Shown here: piece after piece, positions 33,869-42,945 of the stretch | Layout: every line of letters begins with the position of its first letter | Position numbering within the stretch: position 1 is the first letter of the stretch | NCBI GenBank assembly: GCA_029219385.1 | Contig: JAQXTH010000032.1 | Location: 1-50,856 of the forward strand | DNA from: Prevotellaceae bacterium | Lineage (GTDB): Bacteria; Bacteroidota; Bacteroidia; Bacteroidales; Bacteroidaceae | Direction of reading: 5' to 3' | Length of the DNA stretch: 50,856 nucleotides | Translations under genes and position numbers: made by a program | The notes under the pieces: generated by a model | What the model was told of the DNA's origin: nothing | The model's database searches: none | Seen by the model: the letters and a program-made list of their open reading frames with translations, nothing else

Positions 33869-35338
33869 ATGAAACATCATTCCACCCTGCTGACACTCTT
33901 CCTCTTAGTCTGTCTTTTTGCCGGCTCTTGCGTGAGCGAAGAAGATTTTCCCACCCCTGCCGACGCACGCATTGCGTTTTCTGCCGACACCCTCGACTTT
34001 GACACCATTATCATAAACAAAGAGTCGCCAACCACACAGTTTGCCATCTACAACACCTCTTCGTCGGGCATCACCATCACATCGGTGGCCTTTGAGGGCG
34101 ACGCAAGCCAAGACTTTCTTGCCAATGTCGATGGCACATTCATTGATGGTCATACTCCCATATCCATCGACTGTCGCGGAAAAGACAGCCTCATCGCCTT
34201 TGCCCAATTCAACTCGCGCGACCACGACCGCGACCAAGCCGTATTGAGCGAGGCAAAACTCGTGTTCACCCTTGCCAACGGAGTGAAACAAGGCATCGTG
34301 GTGAAAGGATATTCACAATCGGTGGTTGAAAAAAGAGGCCTCGTGGTAGACCAAAACACCACCCTCGATGCCTCGCGCCCCATTGCCATCTACGACAGCC
34401 TCGTGGTGAAACCCGGCGCAACGCTCACCATAGCCCCGGGCAACACCTTGCTCTTCTCCTCCGAAGCCGGCATCAAGGTGGAAGGCACAATCAAGGCCGA
34501 GGGCACTCTTGACAAACCTATCGTGTTTCGCGGCAACAGATATGACGATATGTTTAAAAACCAACCCTACGACCGCATAGACAACCAGTGGCAAGGAATA
34601 TGGCTCACCGCCTCGAGCTACGACAACCACTTTAATTTCTGCGATATACACTCGGGCAACTATGGCATTGCGTGTGATGCCTCCGACATCGGCATTCAGA
34701 AACTCACCCTCGAAAACTCCATTATCCACAACACACGGCGCGATGGTCTCTCCCTCAACCAATGCAAGTCGTTCATCGGCAACTCTCAAATCACCAATGC
34801 CGAAAACTACTGCGTCTACGTTGTGGGCGGCAACACCACCATCATTCATTGCACCATAGGGTGGTTCAGTCCCTTCTCCACACGCTTAGGCAACGCCCTC
34901 CTCTTTTGCAACCACATCGATGAACAACCATACCCCATCGAAAACTTGGAAATACGCAACTCCATAGTGACCGGCCACCAAAGCGATGAAATTTTTGCCA
35001 ATATATCAACCGATGAGACTGTGGCCAACAACTATTCTTTCTACAACTGCCTGCTCAACACCCCCGAGATAAAAGACAATCCCCAAGTATTAAATAATGT
35101 GTGGGAAAACAACAAGTCGGAGGTAAAACACGATGGCAACTTCATCAACTTTGACTACAAGTCGCTCATCTATGATTTCCGTCTGTCGGCCGACTCCCCC
35201 GCTCGCTTCTTGGCAGACCCGGTCACTACCTCAACATACTATCCCCTCGACCGACTCGGACAACCACGCCCCACCAACGGTCAGCAAGCCGATGCCGGCT
35301 GCTATCAGTATGTCGAATTGCCACAAGGAGAGAAGTAA
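33869..35338 (+). CDS. Right-handed beta-helix lipoprotein
   Basis: The start is ATG 33869; an in-frame TTG at 33863 adds only two residues. The 489-residue protein has a lipobox (LLTLFLLVCLFAGSCVSEE) with a lipidated Cys near residue 21. An N-terminal Ig-like region covers about 35-150 (LDFDTIIINKESPTTQFAIYN). A parallel beta-helix runs from about 170 to 400, with short strands such as LVVKPGATLTIAPGNTLLF and LTLENSIIHNTRRDGLSL. It closes with LGQPRPTNGQQADAGCYQY, a common end of Bacteroidetes beta-helix proteins. It may bind or process a polysaccharide at the surface, but no catalytic residues are evident. Confidence 0.85.
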   Translation: MKHHSTLLTLFLLVCLFAGSCVSEEDFPTPADARIAFSADTLDFDTIIINKESPTTQFAIYNTSSSGITITSVAFEGDASQDFLANVDGTFIDGHTPISIDCRGKDSLIAFAQFNSRDHDRDQAVLSEAKLVFTLANGVKQGIVVKGYSQSVVEKRGLVVDQNTTLDASRPIAIYDSLVVKPGATLTIAPGNTLLFSSEAGIKVEGTIKAEGTLDKPIVFRGNRYDDMFKNQPYDRIDNQWQGIWLTASSYDNHFNFCDIHSGNYGIACDASDIGIQKLTLENSIIHNTRRDGLSLNQCKSFIGNSQITNAENYCVYVVGGNTTIIHCTIGWFSPFSTRLGNALLFCNHIDEQPYPIENLEIRNSIVTGHQSDEIFANISTDETVANNYSFYNCLLNTPEIKDNPQVLNNVWENNKSEVKHDGNFINFDYKSLIYDFRLSADSPARFLADPVTTSTYYPLDRLGQPRPTNGQQADAGCYQYVELPQGEK

Positions 35339-35361
35339 TCTTCTCGATTTACTCTATTCAT

Positions 35362-35401
35362 AACTTAACCCCTTGGCTTCATGAAGTCAAGGGGTTAAGT
35401 T
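35362..35401. terminator. Strong bidirectional hairpin
   Basis: AACTTAACCCCTTG (35362-35375) pairs perfectly with CAAGGGGTTAAGTT (35388-35401), and the inner GCTTCATGAAGT extends the pairing almost to the centre. It lies 23 nt after the lipoprotein stop and 21 nt beyond the stop of the convergent acyltransferase gene. Confidence 0.85.
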
Positions 35402-35422
35402 GTTTCACACAGTCCGCTATCC

Positions 35423-36403
35423 CTACACCTTGCGACAACCAACCACTATCGGCACATACTTTATCAACAACCAACAAATCGGGACAAAGCAAAACAAAAC
35501 TGCGAGCGACAACACTGCCGACAACATATCTTTATACACCGGCAATAATTCGCTGCCGACAATCATCTTCAACGGCGAATGAAGCAACTCTCTGTGGAAA
35601 ACCAAAATCACAATATTACCAGCGGCTACCACCGAGACAAATTTTCTTTTGACTTTCGACAACATTGCCGAAATCATAAAGACAATGACACTTCCCAACA
35701 TTCCTCCCAACAAAAACAACACTATGCTATTGCCATAATAACCCTTATACATGCCAACTTGACCATTCGCACGACCTATCAAGAAAAGCACTATCAACAT
35801 AACCACAACCGACATCAACACCACCACACGCTTTCTCACCATCCTCTCAACCAATCCCAAAACCGCCTCTCTACAACTGCAAGCAAGCAAATATCCCACT
35901 GCATAAAACGGCATTGCCAACACTGCGTCGCTCACTGCCCATTTGGGCATCTCCACACTACCAAAAACAACTGCTCCACACACAACAGAAACAAGCAACA
36001 TAACCCACATTTTTTTTGCAGAATAGCCCACCAAATTATGCAAAATCTTAATCACAATCAAACTATAGACAAACCACAAATTTGAGCAACCCTGAGTATC
36101 ACCTATCGAATGAAAACCACCCAAAATGGCAAGCACGGTTTCCACCCCCCCTTTACAAATTGCGCCAAAGCCTTTAATATAGCCCAATAACAAATAGGGT
36201 GCGAGCAGAGTTTTCAACAATTTCCTATAAAAAACCTTGTTGCTCTCTGCCTTATGAGCCAAAAATCCGGCAATCACAAAAAACACAGGCACATTAAACG
36301 CATACACAAAGTCGGACATTGTCTCCGGAAAACAATGTCCCCATACTACAAAAAACATGGCGAGAAATTTCATCCACTCTACCCACACTAACTTTTCTTT
36401 CAT
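35423..36403 (-). CDS. Acyltransferase family 3 membrane protein
   Basis: Family 3 acyltransferases (PF01757) transfer acyl, often acetyl, groups to sugars of surface polysaccharides or lipids. The 326-residue protein has about ten transmembrane helices. The family signature is WVEWMKFLAMFFVVWGH with His23, then VYAFNVPVFFVIAGFLA. The usual arginine-rich loop is present only weakly (RKLLKTLLAPYLLLGY). The gene is monocistronic, lies alone against its neighbours and is flanked by AT-rich, repeat-containing DNA, which suggests acquisition. No glycan gene is next to it, so the acceptor is unknown. Confidence 0.85.
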   Translation of the reverse strand: MKEKLVWVEWMKFLAMFFVVWGHCFPETMSDFVYAFNVPVFFVIAGFLAHKAESNKVFYRKLLKTLLAPYLLLGYIKGFGAICKGGVETVLAILGGFHSIGDTQGCSNLWFVYSLIVIKILHNLVGYSAKKMWVMLLVSVVCGAVVFGSVEMPKWAVSDAVLAMPFYAVGYLLACSCREAVLGLVERMVRKRVVVLMSVVVMLIVLFLIGRANGQVGMYKGYYGNSIVLFLLGGMLGSVIVFMISAMLSKVKRKFVSVVAAGNIVILVFHRELLHSPLKMIVGSELLPVYKDMLSAVLSLAVLFCFVPICWLLIKYVPIVVGCRKV

Positions 36404-36516
36404 CTAATTGTGATTTTAAAATTTTACAACAAAAAATAATGTGCGAAGATAACAAAAACTACACGTATTCTCCCAATTTCAACCTCTAAAAACACTAAGC
36501 CACACCGTAAAAATTA
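36404..36516. other. Gap upstream of the acyltransferase gene
   Basis: AT-rich sequence. On the minus strand TATCTTCG (36451-36444) is one base off TAnnTTTG and could serve the acyltransferase gene. No gene is seen. Confidence 0.4.
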
Positions 36517-36613
36517 TAGTTCGCTAACTTAGCGAACTAAAGCACCCTAACTTAGAGTACTTAAACACCCTAACTTAGGAAACTATAGCACCCTAACTTA
36601 GGAAACTATAAAA
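36517..36613. repeat. Tandem palindromic boxes with a 23-bp period
   Basis: CTAACTTAG occurs at 36524, 36547, 36570 and 36593, an exact 23-bp period. The first box sits in a perfect 23-bp palindrome (TAGTTCGCTAA-C-TTAGCGAACTA, 36517-36539). The third and fourth are in CCTAACTTAGG, an 11-bp palindrome. The linkers (AACTATAGCAC type) are similar but diverge. No reading frame uses the array. It could be a minisatellite or an operator array. Confidence 0.85.
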
Positions 36614-36756
36614 TCGTAGTCTTCCACAAGCAAAAAACCAAGCAACAAAACGAGAGGAACACCTCTCTCAAAAGTATGCCCTCCACAAGTTTTGCAGCGT
36701 TATGGCTTTTTGCAACCCGGTTGCACTTATTTTTTTATAACTTTGCAACATTAAAA
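36614..36756. other. Leader region between the tandem boxes and the efflux operon
   Basis: It holds a small hairpin GAGAGG-AACA-CCTCTC (36652-36667), the palindrome at 36711-36725 and a -7-like box TAACTTTG (36738-36745). No coding sequence is visible. Confidence 0.55.
36711..36725. promoter_or_regulatory. 15-bp palindrome, possible operator
   Basis: TGCAACC-C-GGTTGCA is perfectly symmetric and lies 12 bp upstream of TAACTTTG, inside the -33 to -7 interval of that candidate promoter. A repressor bound here would block polymerase. No regulator gene lies nearby. Confidence 0.4.
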
Positions 36757-36831
36757 GCGAAGATAGGCTGCACCTCGGCAGAATAAAGCGGGAAACCGCT
36801 TTTTCTGCTCTCGGTTTACACTATCTTTGCA
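36757..36831 (+). repeat. Dispersed palindromic promoter-bearing element, copy B
   Basis: It is homologous to copy A at 10236-10312. The left end is GCGAAGATAGGCTGCACCTC and the right end CTCGGTTTACACTATCTTTG; the two ends are imperfect inverted copies. The centre forms a hairpin AAAGCGG-GAAA-CCGCTTT (36785-36802). The right arm includes the -7 box used by the efflux operon. Confidence 0.7.
36822..36829 (+). promoter_or_regulatory. -7 box for the metal efflux operon
   Basis: TATCTTTG is a full TAnnTTTG match at the right end of repeat copy B. Transcription would start near 36836, about 20 nt before the ATG at 36857. The -33 region reads TTTT, not TTTG. Confidence 0.55.
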
Positions 36832-36856
36832 GTCATAAATACAAAACACCATAACA

Positions 36857-38014
36857 ATGAACAGACAGACGTTATCTTTTATCACACGAACAACACTATG
36901 CTTCTTTTTTGTGGCGGCACTGTCGGCATGTCACCACGCGGAAAAACACGACCACGAAGAAGAAAACGAAGAACAACACGAAAAACACTCGCCAGACGAA
37001 ATTATACTCGAACCCGAACAGGCAAAATCTGCCGGAGTAGAGACACAAACCGTAGTGCGCTCCACATTCAACGACGTAATAAAAGTAAGCGGAAGTATTG
37101 TGGCTGCCTCGTGTGACGAGACCACCATCGTGGCCCCGGTAGACGGAGTGGTGAACCACACACGCCACATCAGCGAGGGCATTGCCATAAGCCAAGGGTC
37201 GAATCTCTATCGCATTTCGTCTGACAAACTGCAAGAGGGCGACTATGTGCAACGCACAAAAATAAACTACCTCGCGGCAAAACGCGAATACGACCGTGCA
37301 CTGCCATTGGTGAAAGACAAGATTATATCAGAGAAAGAGTTCAATGCCATTCGCAGTGAATACGAAACGGCACAACTCGCCTACAATGCTATCGACAAAA
37401 ACCCCTCCGACAACAGCGTGATGGTCAAATCGCCCATAACCGGCTATATGAAACAATGCCTCGTGAAAGACGGTGATTATGTGAGCGTGGGCACACCACT
37501 GATGATTGTCACGAAAAACCAACACCTCTATCTTCGCGCCGAAGTGCCGGTGCGCCACTACGACGTATTGAGCAAAATCACCACTGCCAAATTCCGCACT
37601 CAATACAGCAACGACGTTGTCGATCTCAAGACACTCAACGGCACTCTGCTGTCGTCGGGCAAATCGGCGGTCACGTCGTCGTCCTACATTCCCATCACCT
37701 TTCAGATTGACAACAAGGGCAGTTTGGTGGCAGGCTCATATGCCGAAATATTTCTTGTCACCGGTCAACGCTCCGACATTGTGAACGTGCCAACCTCTTC
37801 GCTGACCGAGGAGCAGGGACTTTATTATGTTTATCTGAAAACCGGCGACCACACCTATCGCAAGCAAGAGGTGACACTCGGTGCAACCGACGGAGAGTTC
37901 AGCGAAATAACATCAGGACTCAAAGGGGGCGAACAAGTGGTGACCAAGGGGGCTATGGCAGTGAAACTCGCTTCGGCTGCCAACACCATACCCTCCCACA
38001 GCCACAACCATTGA
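36857..38014 (+). CDS. RND efflux periplasmic adaptor (CzcB/CusB type)
   Basis: This membrane fusion protein links the inner-membrane pump to the outer-membrane channel. It is 385 residues long with a lipobox (FFFVAALSACHHAEKH), so it is probably a lipoprotein. Right after Cys25 comes a His/Glu-rich stretch of about 25 residues, and the C-terminus ends PSHSHNH; both could bind metal ions. The barrel-sandwich domain has APVDGVVNHTRHISEGIAIS and VKSPITGYMKQCLVKDGDYV. A helical hairpin lies between, at about 130-180. The pump gene starts 24 nt downstream. Metal specificity (Zn, Co, Ni, Cu or Ag) is not settled by the sequence. Confidence 0.92.
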   Translation: MNRQTLSFITRTTLCFFFVAALSACHHAEKHDHEEENEEQHEKHSPDEIILEPEQAKSAGVETQTVVRSTFNDVIKVSGSIVAASCDETTIVAPVDGVVNHTRHISEGIAISQGSNLYRISSDKLQEGDYVQRTKINYLAAKREYDRALPLVKDKIISEKEFNAIRSEYETAQLAYNAIDKNPSDNSVMVKSPITGYMKQCLVKDGDYVSVGTPLMIVTKNQHLYLRAEVPVRHYDVLSKITTAKFRTQYSNDVVDLKTLNGTLLSSGKSAVTSSSYIPITFQIDNKGSLVAGSYAEIFLVTGQRSDIVNVPTSSLTEEQGLYYVYLKTGDHTYRKQEVTLGATDGEFSEITSGLKGGEQVVTKGAMAVKLASAANTIPSHSHNH

Positions 38015-38038
38015 CCAACCGCCTAAAACATTGAAATC

Positions 38039-41000
38039 ATGCTTAACAACATCATACGTTTTTCGCTCAACAACAGACTGGCGGTGATTGCCGTTGCCAC
38101 AATGCTCACCGTGGCAGGTTTTTTCGCCTCACAAAAAGCCGAGGTTGATGTCTTTCCCGACCTCAATGCTCCCACCGTTGTGGTGATGACCGAAGCCAAC
38201 GGCATGGCAACCGAAGAGGTGGAACAACTCGTCACCCTGCCAATCGAGACGGCTCTTAACGGAGCAACGGGAGTGAGACGGGTGCGCTCGTCGTCGACAT
38301 CGGGATTTTCTGTGGTGTGGGTAGAGTTTGACTGGGACACCAATATCTATATAGCCCGTCAAACCGTTTCGGAGAAACTCTCTGCCATCAACCAACAACT
38401 ACCCCCTAACATAGGCCGGCCCACAATAGGTCCCCAGTCGTCCATTCTTGGCGAACTGCTCATCATAGGTCTGACGGCCGACAAGACCTCCATGTTCGAC
38501 CTGCGCACCATTGCCGACTGGACCATACGCCAGCGGCTGCTCGCCATTAAGGGAGTGGCACAGGTGGCAGTGCTCGGCGGTGACACAAAAGAATATCAAA
38601 TTCTCTTTGACCCCGGCAAGATGAAACACTATGGAGTGACGCTCCAAGAAGTCACCGATGTTGTCAACAATATGAACAGCAACGTGGCAGGAGGCGTTAT
38701 CAACCAATATGGCAACGAATACATCGTGAGAGCCATGCTCTCTACCACCGCCATTGACGAGTTGAGCCGGTCGGTGGTGAAAACGGTTGACGGTTCGCCC
38801 ATCTGCCTTGCCGACATTGCCAAGATACAGATAGGCGCACAAGAGCCACGCTTGGGAACTGCGTCGGAGAGAGGCAAACCCGCCGTGTTGCTCACCGTCA
38901 CAAAACAACCCGGAGCCAACACCATCGAACTCACCCAACAAATAGAAAACGCTCTGGCAGAGACAAAACAAAACCTGCCCGAAGACATTCATATTTCAAC
39001 CGACGCATTCAAACAGTCGCGATTTATAGATAGCAGCATTGACAACGTCACCACATCGTTGCTCGAGGGAGCATTGTTTGTGGTCATCATATTGGCGTTG
39101 TTTTTGGCCAACGTGCGCACAACGATCATTTCGCTCGTCACCATTCCGCTCTCACTGCTCGTCACCATTTTGATACTCAACCGCTTTGGCATAACCCTCA
39201 ACACCATGAGCCTCGGCGGCATGGCAATAGCCATAGGGTCGCTGGTGGACGATGCCATTGTAGACGTGGAAAACGTGTGGCGACGCTTGCAGGTGGCCGC
39301 TTTGCCGGTCGACAAAATAAAAATCATCTACGAAGCGTCGCGCGAGGTGAGAATGCCCATCCTCAACTCCACGCTCATCATCATGGCAAGTTTCCTGCCA
39401 CTGTTTTTCCTCAGTGGCATGGAAGGCAGAATGCTCATTCCGCTCGGCATTGCCTTTGTCACCGCCCTGTTGGCCTCTACGATAGTAGCCCTCACGCTCA
39501 CACCCGTGATGTGCAGTTATCTGCTTGCTCCGAGACCAACAATGCCCGGTCGCCACACCTCCAAAGAGTCACCCATTGTCGTGTGGTTAAAGAAACACTA
39601 TTCCGTCGCCTTGATCTTTGTTTTGGGCCACAAAAAAACCGTGGTGGCGACCACCACGGTAATACTCGTTGCGACCACAGCTTTGTTTTTCACCCTCGGC
39701 CGCAACTTTCTGCCTCCCTTCAACGAAGGTTCGCTCACCATAAATATCAGCACATTGCCGGGCGTGTCGCTCGAAGAGTCCGACAAAATCGGGCGCAGAG
39801 CAGAGGAGTTATTGCTCTCGGTGCCTGAAATAAACACCGTGGTGCGCAAAACCGGCCGCGCCGAACTCGACGAACACGCCCTCGGCGTAAACGTGTCGGA
39901 AATAGAGGCTCCCTTCACTCTCGACAAACGTTCCCACACGGAGGTCATCAACGAGATACGCCACAAACTGACAGTCATTCCCGGTGCAAACATCGAGATT
40001 GGTCAACCCATCAGCCACCGCATAGATGCCATGCTCAGTGGCACAAAAGCCAACATCGCAATAAAAGTGTTTGGGCCAAACCTCAACCGCCTCTACTCAC
40101 TCGGCAACCAAATTAAAGAAGCCGTGGAAAACGTTGAGGGCATTGCCGACCTCAACGTGGAACAACTCGTGGAACGCCCCGAACTGAAAATCACGCCCAA
40201 CAGAGAGTTGCTTGCCCGCCAAGGCATTTCGCTGCCGGAGTTTGGAGATTTCATCACTGCCAACCTTGCGGGACTCACCGTGGGACAGGTGAACGACAAC
40301 GGCAAGACATTCAACCTCGTGTTGCGCAGCGACGCCCAAAAGCGCAGCAGCATAGAGACCGTGGCAGATCTTTTCATCGACACCAAAGACGGGCGCAAAA
40401 TTCCGCTCTGCGACGTGGCGACGATAACCTCATCGGCAGGGCCCAACACCATCAACCGCGAAAACGTGAGTCGCAGAATAGTGGTCAGTGCCAACTGCAA
40501 CGGTCGCGACCTCGGCAGTGTGGTAGACGACATCAAAAAACAAATTGGCGACAACATTGTCCTGCCCGAAGGCTACCACATCGAATATGGCGGACAGTTT
40601 GAGAGCGAGCAAGCTGCCTCCCACACACTTATGCTCGTCTCGATTGTGAGCATTGTGATAATCTTTCTGCTGCTCAACTCGCAATTTCGCAATCTGCGCG
40701 AAAGTGCCATTATATTGCTCAACCTGCCATTGGCTCTCATAGGCGGCATTCTGACACTGGTCATCACATCGGGCGAATTGAGCATACCGGCAATCATCGG
40801 TTTCATCTCGCTCTTTGGCATTGCCACTCGCAATGGCATGTTGCTCATCAGCCAATACAACCAACTGCAAAGAGACAACGGCCTCTCTCTGAGAGACAGC
40901 ATTGTGAGGGGGTCGCTCGAACGCATGAACCCCATCGTGATGACGGCTCTCACCTCTGCCCTCGCCCTCATTCCGCTTGCATTGCGCGGCGACCTGCCCG

Positions 41001-41131
41001 GCAACGAGATACAAAGCCCCATGGCCAAAGTCATATTGGGCGGACTGTTGTCGTCGACCTTGCTCAATGCTTTTATAATTCCCATTGTCTACGAATGGAT
41101 ACACTCATCTAAAAACAACTCCAAATCATGA
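38039..41131 (+). CDS. CzcA/CusA-family heavy-metal RND efflux pump
   Basis: This inner-membrane proton-driven pump exports metal ions. The 1030-residue protein has twelve transmembrane segments and two large periplasmic loops (about 35-335 and 550-860). The transmembrane-4 proton relay reads AIAIGSLVDDAIVDVENVW, with Asp404, Asp405, Asp409 and Glu411, as in heavy-metal efflux RND proteins. FPDLNAPTVVVMTEANGMATEEVE near the N-terminus and GIATRNGMLLISQYNQL are family signatures. It overlaps the next gene by 4 nt (ATGA), which indicates translational coupling. The exact metal is unknown. Confidence 0.94.
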   Translation: MLNNIIRFSLNNRLAVIAVATMLTVAGFFASQKAEVDVFPDLNAPTVVVMTEANGMATEEVEQLVTLPIETALNGATGVRRVRSSSTSGFSVVWVEFDWDTNIYIARQTVSEKLSAINQQLPPNIGRPTIGPQSSILGELLIIGLTADKTSMFDLRTIADWTIRQRLLAIKGVAQVAVLGGDTKEYQILFDPGKMKHYGVTLQEVTDVVNNMNSNVAGGVINQYGNEYIVRAMLSTTAIDELSRSVVKTVDGSPICLADIAKIQIGAQEPRLGTASERGKPAVLLTVTKQPGANTIELTQQIENALAETKQNLPEDIHISTDAFKQSRFIDSSIDNVTTSLLEGALFVVIILALFLANVRTTIISLVTIPLSLLVTILILNRFGITLNTMSLGGMAIAIGSLVDDAIVDVENVWRRLQVAALPVDKIKIIYEASREVRMPILNSTLIIMASFLPLFFLSGMEGRMLIPLGIAFVTALLASTIVALTLTPVMCSYLLAPRPTMPGRHTSKESPIVVWLKKHYSVALIFVLGHKKTVVATTTVILVATTALFFTLGRNFLPPFNEGSLTINISTLPGVSLEESDKIGRRAEELLLSVPEINTVVRKTGRAELDEHALGVNVSEIEAPFTLDKRSHTEVINEIRHKLTVIPGANIEIGQPISHRIDAMLSGTKANIAIKVFGPNLNRLYSLGNQIKEAVENVEGIADLNVEQLVERPELKITPNRELLARQGISLPEFGDFITANLAGLTVGQVNDNGKTFNLVLRSDAQKRSSIETVADLFIDTKDGRKIPLCDVATITSSAGPNTINRENVSRRIVVSANCNGRDLGSVVDDIKKQIGDNIVLPEGYHIEYGGQFESEQAASHTLMLVSIVSIVIIFLLLNSQFRNLRESAIILLNLPLALIGGILTLVITSGELSIPAIIGFISLFGIATRNGMLLISQYNQLQRDNGLSLRDSIVRGSLERMNPIVMTALTSALALIPLALRGDLPGNEIQSPMAKVILGGLLSSTLLNAFIIPIVYEWIHSSKNNSKS

Positions 41132-42300
41132 AAAAGACTTTATTCCTTCTCTCGTTTGCAGCCCTCGCAAACTGCAACGCTGAGACTATCGACTTCAAGG
41201 CAATCCTCACCTCTATTTGCGACAACAACAAACAACTCGCCACCATGCGCCAAGCCAACCTGGCAGAAATTGCCGACCAAAAAACCGACAACACGCTTGG
41301 AGAAACTTCGGTGGAATACAGTCCCTTTTTCCGCAAGGGAGTAAACGGACTGGCCACCAGTGAACTTATCGTGGCACAAGAGTTCAATTTTCCCACCCTC
41401 TATTCCACCCGAAACAAGACGATAGAAAATAGTCGCCGCGTGCTCGACAGCGAATATATGGTTACGAAACGCGACATCATGGTAGAGGCTTCGAAACTAT
41501 GCGTAGACTTTGCCACGGCAATAGAAAACAAAGCGATAATAAGCCAACGCCTCGCCACGGCCGACTCTCTGCTTTCTATCTACAACAAGCGCATGGCTGC
41601 CGGCGACGTTTCTGCTTTGGAGACAAACCGCATAAAGATAGACCGCATGGCCATTTTGACCTTGGCGGCACAAAACGAAGGTGAGATAACACAATTAAAG
41701 TTGTCGTTGCAGCGTCTCGGTGCTTCGCCTGCCGCGCTCGAAGGTCTTTTGCCAAGCAACCCCATGGTCGCTATTGCCGACAATATTTCAGCAATCGGTT
41801 CGCCCGAGATGTCGTTGGCCAACAATTCGCTCGAATTGGCGCAGCAACGCCTCAGCATGGCAAGGCAGGAATGGTTGCCCACCCTCAAATTGGGCTATCG
41901 GCGCAACACGGAGCATGGCGAAAACTCGTTTAACGGCCCCTTGGTGGGCATCTCCATGCCTCTCTTCGCCAACTCGCGAAAGATAAAGGCTGCCAAGCAA
42001 CGCCAAGCGGCCGCACTGCTCGAAGTTGAAAACACCCGCCACCTCGTTGCCAACCGCCGGCAAAGCCTCAGCGAAGAAACCAAAAACCTCAAACACCAAC
42101 TTGCCACCTACGACACTGCGCTCATGCAACAGTCGCTCGCAACACTCCTCAAAGCCGTTGCCGCCGGCGAAGTGAGCATCATTGAATATTATCGCGAGGC
42201 CGACCTTATCTACAACACCATGCAGGAAAGGCTCACCGTCGAAAACAACTACTACAAAGCATTGGTAGAGCAAAAAACCATGTCGCCGGTCGGCCAATAA
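41128..42300 (+). CDS. TolC-family outer membrane channel (CzcC type)
   Basis: This 390-residue outer membrane factor completes the tripartite efflux system. It has a signal peptide (KKTLFLLSFAALANCNA) and the duplicated TolC helical pattern, with long coiled-coil segments at about 30-200 and 225-385. GPLVGISMPLF is a conserved strand motif of the family. It overlaps the pump stop codon by 4 nt. A terminator follows 38 nt downstream. At 390 residues it is a little short for the family but appears complete. Confidence 0.9.
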   Translation: MKKTLFLLSFAALANCNAETIDFKAILTSICDNNKQLATMRQANLAEIADQKTDNTLGETSVEYSPFFRKGVNGLATSELIVAQEFNFPTLYSTRNKTIENSRRVLDSEYMVTKRDIMVEASKLCVDFATAIENKAIISQRLATADSLLSIYNKRMAAGDVSALETNRIKIDRMAILTLAAQNEGEITQLKLSLQRLGASPAALEGLLPSNPMVAIADNISAIGSPEMSLANNSLELAQQRLSMARQEWLPTLKLGYRRNTEHGENSFNGPLVGISMPLFANSRKIKAAKQRQAAALLEVENTRHLVANRRQSLSEETKNLKHQLATYDTALMQQSLATLLKAVAAGEVSIIEYYREADLIYNTMQERLTVENNYYKALVEQKTMSPVGQ

Positions 42301-42338
42301 ACCAATCCAATAGAGTTTTGTCTGTTTTTTAGAGACAC

Positions 42339-42375
42339 AAAAAATGCCACCTCACTAAAGAGATGGCATTTTTTT
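42339..42375. terminator. Terminator between the efflux operon and rpmE2
   Basis: AAAAAATGCCACCTC (42339-42353) pairs with GAGATGGCATTTTTTT (42360-42375) with one mismatch and T/A runs on both sides, so it can act on both strands. rpmE2 is convergent with the efflux operon. Confidence 0.85.
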
Positions 42376-42427
42376 GTATCTGTGGCAGTCGAAGAACGAA
42401 GTGCCTCCGACCTCTCCCGACAAGCAA

Positions 42428-42682
42428 TTACTTTTTACGAGTCACAGCGTAGCGGCTGAGGAACTTGTCTACGCGACCGGCAGTGTCGACCAAAGTAGAT
42501 TTACCGGTATAGAACGGGTGAGAGGTGTTAGAGATTTCGACCTTTACCAAAGGATAGGTCTCGCCTTCAAACTCAATGGTTTCTTTTGTCTTGCATGTTG
42601 AGCGGGTGAGAAACATGTCACCATTACTCATGTCCTTGAATACCACCGGACGATAGTCGGTAGGATGGATTTCTTTTTTCAT
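42428..42682 (-). CDS. rpmE2: 50S ribosomal protein L31 type B
   Basis: This is a structural protein of the large ribosomal subunit that bridges to the small subunit. The 84-residue length and [20 protein letters not shown] fit the type B (zinc-free) form; the four zinc-binding Cys of type A are absent, with only one Cys at position 30. [11 protein letters not shown] and GRVDKF are conserved near the end. It is monocistronic and has a good -7 box upstream. Zinc-free L31 is often favoured when zinc is scarce, but here it may simply be the only copy. Confidence 0.95.
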   Translation of the reverse strand: MKKEIHPTDYRPVVFKDMSNGDMFLTRSTCKTKETIEFEGETYPLVKVEISNTSHPFYTGKSTLVDTAGRVDKFLSRYAVTRKK

Positions 42683-42775
42683 GTGTGTATAGTTGTTATT
42701 TGTTTAATATTTTCGATTTCTCCCGACACCAAGCAATGTTTCATGTCAATGCTCCAATGTCAAAAAAAGCGAGTG

Positions 42776-42783
42776 CAAAGTTA
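42776..42783 (-). promoter_or_regulatory. -7 box for rpmE2
   Basis: On the minus strand this reads TAACTTTG. The leader to ATG 42682 is about 87 nt. The -33 position has TTTCTG on the minus strand, close to but not TTTG. Confidence 0.5.
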
Positions 42784-42945
42784 CGACTTTTTGTTCTATC
42801 ACAGAAATTTTTCCGCAAGTTTTTTCTCTGTATGCCACGGGTTTAACCCCTCACAACTCTCCGACACCCCACAGCCCGGCCTGCAAAAGAACTACGTTTT
42901 TAATTTCTTATATATATAATAAAGGTATATTTAAAGTTTTATTCG

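Noticed and set aside
36517-36613. CRISPR array
   Set aside because: The period is 23 bp with no distinct spacers and no cas genes nearby; the units are short palindromes, not repeat-spacer units.
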